A stretch of 64,000 bases of DNA from Blattamonas nauphoetae (Eukaryota; Preaxostyla; Oxymonadida): positions 1 through 64,000 of the forward strand of contig JARBJD010000145.1 of NCBI GenBank assembly GCA_033064195.1. The letters run 5' to 3'. The notes under the pieces were generated by a model. That model searched no databases. It worked only from the letters and a program-made list of their open reading frames with translations, and was not told the origin of the DNA. Made by a program: the position numbers and the translations under genes. Of this stretch, positions 11,608 to 20,280 are shown piece after piece (position 1 is the stretch's first letter; each line of letters starts with the position of its first letter).

Positions 11608-12151
11608 GCAGCCAGCTTGTTATACAGGCAAATCAATATTTCACCCTAAATTTCCACCCAGATCCCCCCAAGATTTTTCATTTTTCAAAAAATTGTCATT
11701 TTGAGAGAAAACCATCCCAAATCACCAGAAATGAACTGGGATTGAAAAATCATGAACAGGCGTGGAGAAAAGTGGTCGTGAAGTTCGGCTGTCCTAAGCT
11801 TAAATGTTAAGGACCTCCTATTTGGGAGCCAAAAGGGTCAAAAATCAGAAAAAGACTCCTAAATAGGAGACCCCACCCGTGGATCCTATTTTGGAGGTTC
11901 GATTTCTGCCTCAAGTGATTGATGGGGGAGGGTAGATATCCAACCCGGAAATGGTGGGCCCCAAAAATTTATGGGTTCCGAGAAATATGGGATGGATGGA
12001 AAGAGGGGTCCAAAAAATGGGGGAAAAGTATCGGGTTAAATCAAAGTATCGGGTTAAATTTCCACTATATACCTACAACGATTCCAAAACAAATGTCCAA
12101 CGATTCAACACTTTCGTCATCTATCAGACCTGGGAAGGAAAGACGTTTGAA

Positions 12152-12192
12152 ACTCGACCCCAGTCGGGATCGAAGCCTCGCAGAGGCGAGAC
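12152..12192 (+). repeat. Double-hairpin mini-element, copy 1
   Basis: The sequence opens ACTCGACCCCAGTCGGG and closes GCCTCGCAGAGGCGAGAC, forming two adjacent small hairpins (CCC-GGG and GCCTC-GAGGC types) joined by an ATCGAA linker. The AC at each end may be a 2-bp target duplication, leaving a 39-nt insert. It lies in Polinton B near the end of the 192-residue-type protein and just before the integrase. Confidence 0.75.
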
Positions 12193-12278
12193 AATCACAT
12201 CATGATTTTCCAGCAAGAGAGAGAAGGTTCAATGAAGATATATTTCTGACGATTTCACAGGTGCCGGACATTGTTTCA

Positions 12279-13640
12279 ATGAATCCATCAGAGGTGTCAC
12301 GATCGGAATTGACCACTCGCCAAGTCCTCGATAAATTGGAAGTGATGAAAGGGATGTTTGATCATCAACAAAAAGACAATTCAGAAGATGAACAAATCAA
12401 AGCTGAGAACTCAATCATGGACAATCAACAACGAATGGAACAATTCATCACAAAACAGATTGTCGATTCGAAGAAGATGAATCGTGACTTGTTTATTTTA
12501 TCACACATACCCAGAGCTGTTGATAGTGATGATACTGATTTCATTATTGCTCATCCTAAACAAATCCCGTATGGTGGACGATCATTTCAAGATTGGTACG
12601 ATGAATATGTTCACCGATGGACTCTAGCAAATCCAAAACAAACAATGAACTTACGGGAAAAACAACGAGCAAATATCGCCAATGGATTACCAATGACAGC
12701 AAGACCGGTTGAAAAAATATCATATCCTTTTCGATCAAAGATGCAGTTCATGTCGAAGTCAATCACTGGTGATCCACACCAGACGTTAGACAGAAAGGTT
12801 CCACAAAAATGTGATCGACCATACTTCTCACCGAAGTCAGGATCATGGGAAATTGATCTCGTTTTTATCCAATCACCAACGTCGAAAACGGTACTTCAGA
12901 TTTACCTCTTTGCAATCAACATCAACACTAAGTACCTTGTTGTGATTCCTGTTCTGGATAAATCATGGAGCAAAGTCAAGACTGCAATCAATGATCTCAT
13001 TCATCATCGTGGTGTCAAAGTCAACAACATTCGTGGTGATGGAGAATCTGCTTGGACTAGTGGAGAAGCATCAACGTATTTCAAGCAACAGAAAGTTAGC
13101 ACTTATTTCACAAGCTCTCCATTCACAAATCACAACAGAATTGTCGATCGAGTGATCAGAACAATCAGAGATGGATTCCAAGACAATGCAACACAGATGG
13201 CCAATCATTCACAGATGAATCAGATGGTGAACTATTACAACGTGACTCCACATCGAGCGTACTGGAACAAGTTCACTCCACAGCAAGCACAAAACAATCG
13301 AGAGATTGAAGCATTGTATATCTCCAGTTGTGAAGAACAATTAAAAACCATCCAACGACAACAGACGACACAGCTGCTTTGGCGATACAAACCAGGAAAC
13401 ATATTGTTGATTCACCTTGATCTGAACAAAACTGCTGCCAAGTTTCAGAAGAAGCGAAGACAGTTTCAATTTGTTGGACAATTTATTGAGTACAAACACG
13501 GAAATGTCGTGGCATCATTGCTGAATGGACTCACCAGTTTGCCCAATCTGGTGTACGTTCCTATTCAACACACAAAATATCATGCGGCTTCCGTAGATGA
13601 TTTGTCACCAGAGTTCATCAATGAATTTAATTTGGTGTGA
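12279..13640 (+). CDS. Polinton integrase (B)
   Basis: This is a retroviral-type (rve, DDE-fold) integrase, which inserts Polinton DNA into the genome. The catalytic core is visible around WEIDLVFIQSPTSK, the NNIRGDGESAWTSG block and NHNRIVDRVIRTIRD. A C-terminal SH3/chromo-like region follows (LLWRYKPGNILLIHLDLN). The first Met in the region conserved with the C copy (about 12279) is taken as a working start; the true start is uncertain because the DNA transposon ends just upstream. Compare 35183-36589. Confidence 0.85.
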   Translation: MNPSEVSRSELTTRQVLDKLEVMKGMFDHQQKDNSEDEQIKAENSIMDNQQRMEQFITKQIVDSKKMNRDLFILSHIPRAVDSDDTDFIIAHPKQIPYGGRSFQDWYDEYVHRWTLANPKQTMNLREKQRANIANGLPMTARPVEKISYPFRSKMQFMSKSITGDPHQTLDRKVPQKCDRPYFSPKSGSWEIDLVFIQSPTSKTVLQIYLFAININTKYLVVIPVLDKSWSKVKTAINDLIHHRGVKVNNIRGDGESAWTSGEASTYFKQQKVSTYFTSSPFTNHNRIVDRVIRTIRDGFQDNATQMANHSQMNQMVNYYNVTPHRAYWNKFTPQQAQNNREIEALYISSCEEQLKTIQRQQTTQLLWRYKPGNILLIHLDLNKTAAKFQKKRRQFQFVGQFIEYKHGNVVASLLNGLTSLPNLVYVPIQHTKYHAASVDDLSPEFINEFNLV

Positions 13641-13664
13641 TTCAGAAGTTTTTATTTCTGTGAA

Positions 13665-14015
13665 ATGACATCACTGAAATTATTAGAACCGTTTGATCCT
13701 GAACAGAAAGAGTTCACAAACATTCACGACTTTCAGATATATTTAGAAAAGAATAGAAAGGAATTGAATGAATTGACGACTCAAAAACTAAATCGGATGA
13801 TTCAAATTGATGGATACAGAATCACAAAAATAAGAGGTGAGATAGCACTTCGGAAAGTCAACAATGAAAGCATAGGTGAATCCTCGATTGATCAAAGATT
13901 GTCAGACATTGAAGAATCAATACGAACGCTCACTGATACTCTCAGCATGAGGCTACGAAGTCTTGATGATTCAATTGGTCACCTTATTCAAGAATTAACG
14001 GACAGTTCGGTTTAA
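13665..14015 (+). CDS. Small conserved coiled-coil protein (Polinton B)
   Basis: The protein has 116 residues with a heptad-like helix at the C-terminus (DQRLSDIEESIRTLTDTLS). The N-terminus carries the block KLLEPFDPEQ, which is shared with 34831-35145 in Polinton C. It starts behind a T-rich motif (GTTTTTATTTCTG). Its 3' end overlaps the end of the packaging ATPase gene on the opposite strand. The function is not recognised. Confidence 0.75.
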   Translation: MTSLKLLEPFDPEQKEFTNIHDFQIYLEKNRKELNELTTQKLNRMIQIDGYRITKIRGEIALRKVNNESIGESSIDQRLSDIEESIRTLTDTLSMRLRSLDDSIGHLIQELTDSSV

Positions 14016-14840
14016 GCCGTCTTTGTTGATCTCAGTCAGTGCTACTCCATCTGTATTGTATCGAAGAATAATTGCTTCACATTTTTGTTTTCGTTGATAA
14101 ACATTCCAGAAGTGTCGAATATCAATTGGTGAGTTCAACTGAGGATAGACTCGACTGATTCGTTCTTTGTTGAAGCCTCCAAAGATCCACATCGAATCAA
14201 TGTTTGACTTCATATCTGCTGACAAACTGAACAGCTCATGCATTGTCAGAAAGAAAGTGAATTTTGGTTGTCGATTCTCCAGTAGTAAGTCCATCATTGT
14301 CATTCTATTTTTGGATGCTCTACGTTCACCTAGGATTCTGCGACAGTCATCCAAGAGGATAATCGTTTGGAGATTCTTTACTGAGAAATCATCAATGGAC
14401 AGTGAGTCGAAGAGTTCATCTCTGCATTCATCAGTAATTCTGTCTTGCCATTGATTGTCAATAATCTCTTCATAAGCAGCTTTTGATTGAGATAGTTCCA
14501 ACAGAAATGGAAGTGCATCATCGTATTTGACTTTCACATAAGGCACATTCAATATTGGTTTGAATTTATCGAATGTTGGATCGTTGTTCTTATCAGTGAC
14601 GAAGACAAAGAGGTGAAATAGTTCATTCCTGACATGGACGTTTTGTAGCTTGGCAATCTCTCGAAGAGCATTAAAGGTTTTTCCACTTCCTCTGTTTCCA
14701 ACGAGGACATTAACACTGTTGCGATTGAAATTCAAGTCTGGATGAATTTGTGATTGGACTTCATGAGAAACATTTCTGTTTGATGCTTCATTCAGTTTTG
14801 CATTCACATACGCTGTCAATGACGAGGTTGATCTTTTCAT
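13995..14840 (-). CDS. FtsK/HerA-type packaging ATPase (Polinton B)
   Basis: The 281-residue protein has a Walker A motif (VGNRGSGKTFNALRE), a Walker B motif (TIILLDDCRRILGE) and a following FFLTMHELFSL strand. This is the layout of the A32-like genome-packaging ATPases of Polintons and related viruses, which drive DNA into capsids. It is the only one of the core genes on the strand opposite to the capsid genes, as also in Polinton C. Confidence 0.88.
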   Translation of the reverse strand: MKRSTSSLTAYVNAKLNEASNRNVSHEVQSQIHPDLNFNRNSVNVLVGNRGSGKTFNALREIAKLQNVHVRNELFHLFVFVTDKNNDPTFDKFKPILNVPYVKVKYDDALPFLLELSQSKAAYEEIIDNQWQDRITDECRDELFDSLSIDDFSVKNLQTIILLDDCRRILGERRASKNRMTMMDLLLENRQPKFTFFLTMHELFSLSADMKSNIDSMWIFGGFNKERISRVYPQLNSPIDIRHFWNVYQRKQKCEAIILRYNTDGVALTEINKDGLNRTVR

Positions 14841-14899
14841 TTATGATTTATCTGCATTTAAAATGTAGTTTTCATTTTTTTATTTTGTATGAAAACAAC

Positions 14900-15862
14900 A
14901 TGACTGAAAAGATAAAGTTCAATCCACCACAAAGAAAAGCACAGGCGAAGAGACCGAAAATGAGATATGAACAGGCAACCAGAGATGCAATGAAACAAAT
15001 CTTTGCTGATGATGACATTCGCACCAAATTCAATTCTGCACTCAGTAGTGCTCCGTCCGCATTGGAATATATTGAAAGGACTGGACACAATTGGGAAGTG
15101 AAAATGGAAAAATATGGTAAAGTTCCTGATGTGATGGTCTACGACAAAGACACAAAAGATCTGATTGCCGCCAATGGTTTCATGCTTGCACCATATCACA
15201 GTCGACCTGTCATCGAAACATATTATGCAATGAATCCAACACCAGATTCACGTCGTCAGACATCATATTCACTATTTCGTCAAGATAACGGAAGAAAAAT
15301 CAAAGCTGTCCATCAGAATTTTCTCAAAACAGGCACATATGATGTACCGTCATCATTTCACGACATCAGCTACTCAGAAATGCAAGAACAACGATCAAAA
15401 CAACCTTATGCAATCATGAAGAAAGCCGTTGGTGAATTCATGAATGAAACATTGAAGGTATATCGTGCAAGTCGCGAACACCCTGCAGATGTCAGCAGCA
15501 ATGTGTTGGATAATATGGTTTTCAATTCCATTCAATCAAAAGTTGCGGCGCGGATGTGGGATCAATGGCTTGAAGACAATGTTGAAGGATTCATCAGTTC
15601 AAATTCAGATCATCAGAGATTAAAAACAAGAAAAGCTTTTAAGGAACAGATTCATCCACAGTTTCTCGAAATCATTGAGAGCACAGAAGATTTAAATACT
15701 TTCCTGGGTCGACATACTACTGATATCTCAACACTTGTGAATCAACTGACGCGTGAAGCATATCAAACAAGAACTGAAGACATCAGTAAATACCAAAATG
15801 ATTACATGCCTGAATACGCTCAATACGCACACTTGGTCAAGACCATGGGAGTAAGCGGTTAA
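14900..15862 (+). CDS. Conserved 320-residue Polinton protein (B)
   Basis: The start at 14900 (MTEKIKFNPPQRK) follows a T-rich motif (TTTTTTTATTTTG). The protein is hydrophilic with a basic N-terminus and no membrane span, and it matches 32892-33845 of Polinton C along its whole length. Its family is not recognised. Its place between the ATPase and the capsid genes suggests a morphogenesis or DNA-binding role, which is inference only. Confidence 0.8.
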   Translation: MTEKIKFNPPQRKAQAKRPKMRYEQATRDAMKQIFADDDIRTKFNSALSSAPSALEYIERTGHNWEVKMEKYGKVPDVMVYDKDTKDLIAANGFMLAPYHSRPVIETYYAMNPTPDSRRQTSYSLFRQDNGRKIKAVHQNFLKTGTYDVPSSFHDISYSEMQEQRSKQPYAIMKKAVGEFMNETLKVYRASREHPADVSSNVLDNMVFNSIQSKVAARMWDQWLEDNVEGFISSNSDHQRLKTRKAFKEQIHPQFLEIIESTEDLNTFLGRHTTDISTLVNQLTREAYQTRTEDISKYQNDYMPEYAQYAHLVKTMGVSG

Positions 15863-15902
15863 CTAAAACATAAATAATCGTTTTTTATTTTTATAGAAAG
15901 TG

Positions 15903-16085
15903 ATGCAACCAATTCTAAGTTGTCAATTTACAAAACACACAAGTTCTTCTTCCGTTCCAACGTCAATCACCAACAATGTCATCATCGATAACTCGACCCC
16001 AGTCGGGTTCGAAGCCTCGCAGAGGCGAGACAAAGGATCAACTTCGGGAAGATCGAAACTCGAAGATCGCCAAAACCAAAGCTAA
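15903..16085 (+). pseudogene. Fragment of the 208-residue Polinton protein (B)
   Basis: The opening (MMQPILSCQFTKHTSSSSVP) is the same as in the 208-residue protein of Polinton C (32231-32857). Only the N-terminal part is represented here. A double-hairpin mini-element lies inside it (15991-16031). Broken. Confidence 0.75.
15991..16031 (+). repeat. Double-hairpin mini-element, copy 2 (empty site in C)
   Basis: It opens ACTCGACCCCAGTCGGG, carries the linker TTCGAA and closes GCCTCGCAGAGGCGAGAC. In Polinton C the same gene reads straight through this point: the flanks GATAAC and AAAGGATC that surround the insert here are fused there as GATAACAAAGG (minus strand, near 32767-32777). The net insert is 39 nt, or 13 codons, and is in frame. 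An AC at both borders suggests a 2-bp target duplication. Confidence 0.85.
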
Positions 16086-16114
16086 AGAAAGTGAAAAAGA
16101 AATAATCAATTATG

Positions 16115-16127
16115 TTTTTTTATTTTT
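16115..16127 (+). promoter_or_regulatory. T-rich start motif before capsid-type gene 1 (B)
   Basis: TTTTTTTATTTTT lies 6 nt before the ATG. The same motif stands 6-13 nt before most other Polinton genes in the window, on both strands. A late-promoter or initiator role is inferred. Confidence 0.6.
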
Positions 16128-16133
16128 GATAAA

Positions 16134-18002
16134 ATGAACTCACACATTACACATCTGACAAACAAAAGACATGGAGCTTCAACATTGACTGGCAATAGCA
16201 CTGGATCAATAAAGTACACCAGAGATGATATTGGTCAAATCCAACAGCAACTAATGTCTGAACATCACGTCAATTTCCTTTTGAACGATGGCGCACACAG
16301 CACTTCGATCGAAGAGTTGAAACCATCGGAGAATTCACGATTCTACAAAGGACAGGAAATAATCATTCCACTCACTGGCAATCAAGACATTTGTCAAATC
16401 GATGATTCATTCATTACATTCACAATGACAGCGACATTGAAAGTCAACAATTGGCAAACTACCGCTGGAAAAGTGGGATCGTTCATGAATGAGAGAATGT
16501 TCATCTTCGTCGGACTCAAGCATTCGGCATCAATCTTTAGTAGATTCACAGTTCTTCACAACAATCAAAGAATCACAAGCACAGCAAACAATGATGTCTC
16601 AATGGAGTCTCACATCTACAATATGATCAAACCAAAGAGTCAATTGGAGAACCGGAAACACTCGCACACACCATGGCAAAATGCTTGGACTCACGATGAA
16701 TCTGTTGCTGGGGTGTACATTCCACTATCTGATTTCACAACAACGTCTGGCACTGGTGTTTTCAAAGATACCATTGATGTGCCGATTCGTGTGTCAATCA
16801 ACCTTGAAGATCTTCTCATTTTCTCAGGAATGACTGACTATCCAAGATGTCTCTTTGGTGATTTGAAATTGAGTGTGTACATCAATGAGAATGCATTTGT
16901 TTGTTGTCCAGTAAATCCTGAACTCACTTTCAAAAATACTCTATCATCAATTGTAGTTGGGACTAAAGCAGCACCGCCAATTAAAACATCAATTGCCGAT
17001 TGTATTCAACATCGTCCATTCTTTCTGAACAATCTTGTCACATCATGCACCAAGAACTTCGTTCAGATTGGTCAATCATTTCTGCAACCAACTGTGACTC
17101 AAGACATCTACTTTAATTCCGCTGGTGTGGTAGCTACTGAACCAGAATATGTAGATCAGTACATCTCACTTAACATCACTGATTATCGCGTTGATGATGT
17201 ATATTGCATGAGTGCTGGATACAAAATGAAAGAAATAGCGAAAGAGAGTCTCAGGCAGATGTACACGAATCGTCCAGGAACGATCCCAGCAGAGAGAATC
17301 TCGTTCTATCCATTTCAGAAGACTCCGACAGCGCAAGGAATTGATTGTACTCAACAAATGGTTCTCACTAATGCAAAGGATATGATGTTACTGTTTCGTC
17401 ACTACGATAATGAAGTCACCTGTTTCCACAATCCAATGCAGAAGGATCTTCGTGTGAATCTACTGAACAAATACTATCCGGATAATCCGACAACCACTAT
17501 TGGAGCTCGCTTTTATCAGTTCGCACTTTCGACTCTCAATCTTGATTCATACCTAGCTGTACCTGATGATTTGGAGCGATCATTAACAGATTCTATTGTT
17601 GAAGATAAACTCAGAAATGATATGAATTATCGAAATGAAACAATGACAAGAGTGCGTCCGATTCATGACAATACTGACTTCCTCTTGTGCTTCTCAACTC
17701 AACGAAGTGGATGTCCAACAAACTGTAATGATTCCATCAGTTCTAAAGGTCAGAATGTTCCGGTCACATTGAGATCACAACCAATATATCAAGGAAATCT
17801 TGACACCTACTACAATGTGTACAATCCAAGTCAAAGTGGTGGAGATATGACAACATTTACTCATCCTCCAGCACCGATTCTAGCAACAACTGCAACAACG
17901 TGGTGGGTCTTACGATTCAGCAATGACGTTCCTATTGTTGAGTACTATCCTAATCATACACTAAAAGCATTACATAAAGATTTAGGGATTATCCCAAATT
18001 GA
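16134..18002 (+). CDS. Long capsid-type protein 1 (Polinton B)
   Basis: The 622-residue protein matches the 620-residue protein at 29626-31488 of Polinton C along its length. The length and place fit the double-jelly-roll major capsid protein of Polintons. A PPAPILATTATTWWVLRF block near the C-terminus has a counterpart in the neighbouring capsid-type protein 2, so the two look like paralogues. No membrane span or signal peptide is seen. Capsid assignment rests on gene order, length and beta-rich texture, not on a profile search. Confidence 0.75.
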   Translation: MNSHITHLTNKRHGASTLTGNSTGSIKYTRDDIGQIQQQLMSEHHVNFLLNDGAHSTSIEELKPSENSRFYKGQEIIIPLTGNQDICQIDDSFITFTMTATLKVNNWQTTAGKVGSFMNERMFIFVGLKHSASIFSRFTVLHNNQRITSTANNDVSMESHIYNMIKPKSQLENRKHSHTPWQNAWTHDESVAGVYIPLSDFTTTSGTGVFKDTIDVPIRVSINLEDLLIFSGMTDYPRCLFGDLKLSVYINENAFVCCPVNPELTFKNTLSSIVVGTKAAPPIKTSIADCIQHRPFFLNNLVTSCTKNFVQIGQSFLQPTVTQDIYFNSAGVVATEPEYVDQYISLNITDYRVDDVYCMSAGYKMKEIAKESLRQMYTNRPGTIPAERISFYPFQKTPTAQGIDCTQQMVLTNAKDMMLLFRHYDNEVTCFHNPMQKDLRVNLLNKYYPDNPTTTIGARFYQFALSTLNLDSYLAVPDDLERSLTDSIVEDKLRNDMNYRNETMTRVRPIHDNTDFLLCFSTQRSGCPTNCNDSISSKGQNVPVTLRSQPIYQGNLDTYYNVYNPSQSGGDMTTFTHPPAPILATTATTWWVLRFSNDVPIVEYYPNHTLKALHKDLGIIPN

Positions 18003-18024
18003 AAAGTCTTGCCAACGAATTGTA

Positions 18025-18036
18025 TTTTTTATTTTT
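18025..18036 (+). promoter_or_regulatory. T-rich start motif before capsid-type gene 2 (B)
   Basis: TTTTTTATTTTT lies 6 nt before the ATG at 18043, in the 40-bp gap after capsid-type gene 1. Confidence 0.6.
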
Positions 18037-18042
18037 CTATAA

Positions 18043-19749
18043 ATGAGAAGCATAAGAGCAAATCAATCAAAACCAACATCGACATTAATTGAGCAAATTG
18101 AGGTGCAATCATATCTGCCAAAACAGTGGGATTCAGAGCCGCACAAGTTTTCAATTCAGGAAGTGCATCCAACAAATCCTCCTATGCCATGCAGAATTGG
18201 AGACGAGATTGAAGTTCCATTGTCTTATGATGGTCATGATGTGACTGACTTTTCGAAGAGTCATCTGCGAATAGATCTCACAATTACTGTACCAGTGACT
18301 AAACCAAAAGATACAACACCGATTGAGAGCGCTGGATTGTACGGAATGTTCTTCGGATTCAAATCATCATCAGATGCAATTCGAGACATGAGACTGGTTG
18401 ATAGTCAAGGAAATATCATCGACAATACACTTCAGAATAATCATGTTCACGAGTCATTTCTGTATCACACTTTCAAGTCACAAGAAGAGAAAAACAACAT
18501 GAAGCATTACTACAGTCTTTGGGAAAATGTTCAGAGAATGGATCACAGTGTCTGTGGATTCTACTATGCTCCATTATATAAGAGATCTTCAGATTTACCG
18601 GAAACAATCACATTTACGATTCCGTTGGTTATTCCATTTGTGAATCTCCTTCCACTGAGTACCTTTGATCAGTATCCGAATTCTATCTTTGGTAATTTAC
18701 GTTTGAGATTTCATTTGACAACTGATTCGCTTGTATATTGTCCGATTCGACCATCAACTGTGATTCGAAAATCAATTCATGATTCATCTGATGTTGCCCC
18801 TGCATCGGCACAGACTGATGTGGGTCAATCTCGAATGCAATTAATGCATGACGGAGAATTCAGCGTTTTAACTCAAGAATTTACTCAAATAGGAAATGCA
18901 GTTTACCAATACAATGCTTTTTCTAATCAAACAACAACCGGAGCAGTTGCTTATTATTCTTTCATTTCTTCCACTTCGACAGTTCTCAATTCATCTGTGG
19001 ATAAAGCCTCATCAATCTGCTATGGATATGAAATGACAGAAGCAACTAAACAAACTCTGATCAACACATATTCAAAGACTTTGTATGTGCTAAAAGCAGA
19101 AAGAATTGACACACAATCATTTCGATCAAAAGCGAATGCCATGGGAGTGAGGTCAAACATTAGTATCAAACTCAACAATCTCATGAATCTAATGTGCTTA
19201 TTCCCCGATAGACCAAATGAATGTACAGTTTTCAGAAATCCTCACTACATTGGTCAGTTCGAAATGCTTGGATCTAACTTTCCCAATTTCCCAATGTCAA
19301 CCATTTCACCAGAGTTCTATCAAATGATGATGGTGAATGGTGATTTCATTGGTTGTTCGGCAACACAAGAGTTTGAGGATTCCATTTGTGAACCTCGCAC
19401 TATTAAATACATGTACCAAGAAGTTGATAGAGTAGGCTTGAGAAGAAGAGCAGCAACAGATGCAACTTCATTCACGTTTATGGTTCCCACAGATCGAAGT
19501 GAAATTGCAGGTGGTGAAGAAGGTATTTCAACAGCAGAATCAATCAACATTGTCTTCAGAGGAACCCCAATCAGTCAGGAATTTGATGCATATTTCTTAT
19601 CAACTCCAGAAGGACCTCCTCCGCCAATTCTTGCACTCCATCAGGCAACATACTGGTTGTTCTGGATTGAAAATGGACAACCGCGAGTGCGATATGTCAT
19701 TGATCGCCGACTTCAAGAAGCTTATGAAGAAGTGAAGAGAGGTTATTAA
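18043..19749 (+). CDS. Long capsid-type protein 2 (Polinton B)
   Basis: The 568-residue protein is paralogous in layout to capsid-type protein 1. Both have a G-F/L-K-S block, an aromatic FYYAPL or VYIPL turn, a block of the type LLPLSTFDQYPNSIFGNLRL and a proline-rich PPPPILALHQATYWLFW end. It matches 27864-29579 of Polinton C and the remnant in A. It may be the major capsid protein or a second capsid component; which of the two is major cannot be told from sequence alone. Confidence 0.75.
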   Translation: MRSIRANQSKPTSTLIEQIEVQSYLPKQWDSEPHKFSIQEVHPTNPPMPCRIGDEIEVPLSYDGHDVTDFSKSHLRIDLTITVPVTKPKDTTPIESAGLYGMFFGFKSSSDAIRDMRLVDSQGNIIDNTLQNNHVHESFLYHTFKSQEEKNNMKHYYSLWENVQRMDHSVCGFYYAPLYKRSSDLPETITFTIPLVIPFVNLLPLSTFDQYPNSIFGNLRLRFHLTTDSLVYCPIRPSTVIRKSIHDSSDVAPASAQTDVGQSRMQLMHDGEFSVLTQEFTQIGNAVYQYNAFSNQTTTGAVAYYSFISSTSTVLNSSVDKASSICYGYEMTEATKQTLINTYSKTLYVLKAERIDTQSFRSKANAMGVRSNISIKLNNLMNLMCLFPDRPNECTVFRNPHYIGQFEMLGSNFPNFPMSTISPEFYQMMMVNGDFIGCSATQEFEDSICEPRTIKYMYQEVDRVGLRRRAATDATSFTFMVPTDRSEIAGGEEGISTAESINIVFRGTPISQEFDAYFLSTPEGPPPPILALHQATYWLFWIENGQPRVRYVIDRRLQEAYEEVKRGY

Positions 19750-19780
19750 ATTGTGGATTTTATTTTTGCTAAAAACAGTA

Positions 19781-20191
19781 ATGGTCAAACGCTATTTCTC
19801 AATTCAGAATTCAAACACTGCTCAATTGCCGCCTGATTTTGTCAATTCCAGAAATCAAAAATACGTTCACTTTCTCGACTGCAAACTAATCCATGTGAAA
19901 GAAGAAATTGATGGTTCAACAACAGTCATTTCAAAAGACATTCCTCAGCACATTACAATTCACGGTGATTGGATCCAGACTGATGCATTCAATGACTCAT
20001 ATGTTGCTTTCTGCAACGAACAGATTGCGAAGCGAAAGAAGTGGGAATTAACTACTCGACAATCAATTGTGAAGATCTGGTTCAAAGACAGTTCTGGTGA
20101 ATCAATTGAGATGGAAACAACAGAGACAATCAATGGAAAAATAATCAAGGAGTATTATGAATTTCTGGTTGATCTCATGTTGGAATATTAA
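19781..20191 (+). CDS. 136-residue Polinton protein (B)
   Basis: The start at 19781 (MVKRYFSIQNS) follows TTTTATTTTTGCTAAAA. The protein matches 27411-27821 of Polinton C and the remnant in A. It is small, mixed alpha/beta in texture and has no membrane span. The family is not recognised. It is the last gene before the right terminal region in all three Polintons, so a capsid-associated role is likely. Confidence 0.78.
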   Translation: MVKRYFSIQNSNTAQLPPDFVNSRNQKYVHFLDCKLIHVKEEIDGSTTVISKDIPQHITIHGDWIQTDAFNDSYVAFCNEQIAKRKKWELTTRQSIVKIWFKDSSGESIEMETTETINGKIIKEYYEFLVDLMLEY

Positions 20192-20240
20192 TGCTTCGCA
20201 TTTCTAGTATGACTACGTCATGGTATTAATCAGTTAATTA

Positions 20241-20280
20241 TCTTGCCTTTGCAAGCCATCGAACCCACCTAGGGTGAGTA
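20241..20280 (-). repeat. Double-hairpin mini-element, copy 3 (diverged)
   Basis: On the minus strand it opens ACTCACCCTAGGTGGG, has the linker TTCGATGG and closes CTTGCAAAGGCAAGA. Both hairpins pair well, although their sequences differ from copies 1 and 2. It overlaps the 3' end of the S74 gene, so the gene's last codons and stop lie in it. Confidence 0.6.

Larger units (their letters stand above)
4233..12065 (+). mobile_element. Non-autonomous DNA transposon carrying host-type DNA (Pack-like)
   Basis: The element starts GTGGAAATTTAACCCGATAC and ends with the exact reverse complement of this, and it is flanked by TA on both sides (4231-4232 and 12066-12067). TA duplication is the habit of the Tc1/mariner/pogo superfamily. 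The terminal sequence contains the word TTTAACCCGATACTTT twice, as does element F (38494-40535), which encodes an intact-looking pogo-like transposase. No transposase is seen here. The inverted repeats are very long (about 1.0-1.4 kb), and the 5.5-kb interior is richer in G+C and looks host-derived. I infer a gene-capturing, trans-mobilised relative of F that jumped into Polinton B. Confidence 0.8.
11115..12065 (-). repeat. Right long inverted repeat of the Pack-like transposon
   Basis: The stretch is the inverted counterpart of 4233-5606 without the palindromic block. It carries the tRNA-like sequence, the minisatellite and the double TTTAACCCGATACTTT word at the tip. Confidence 0.85.
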
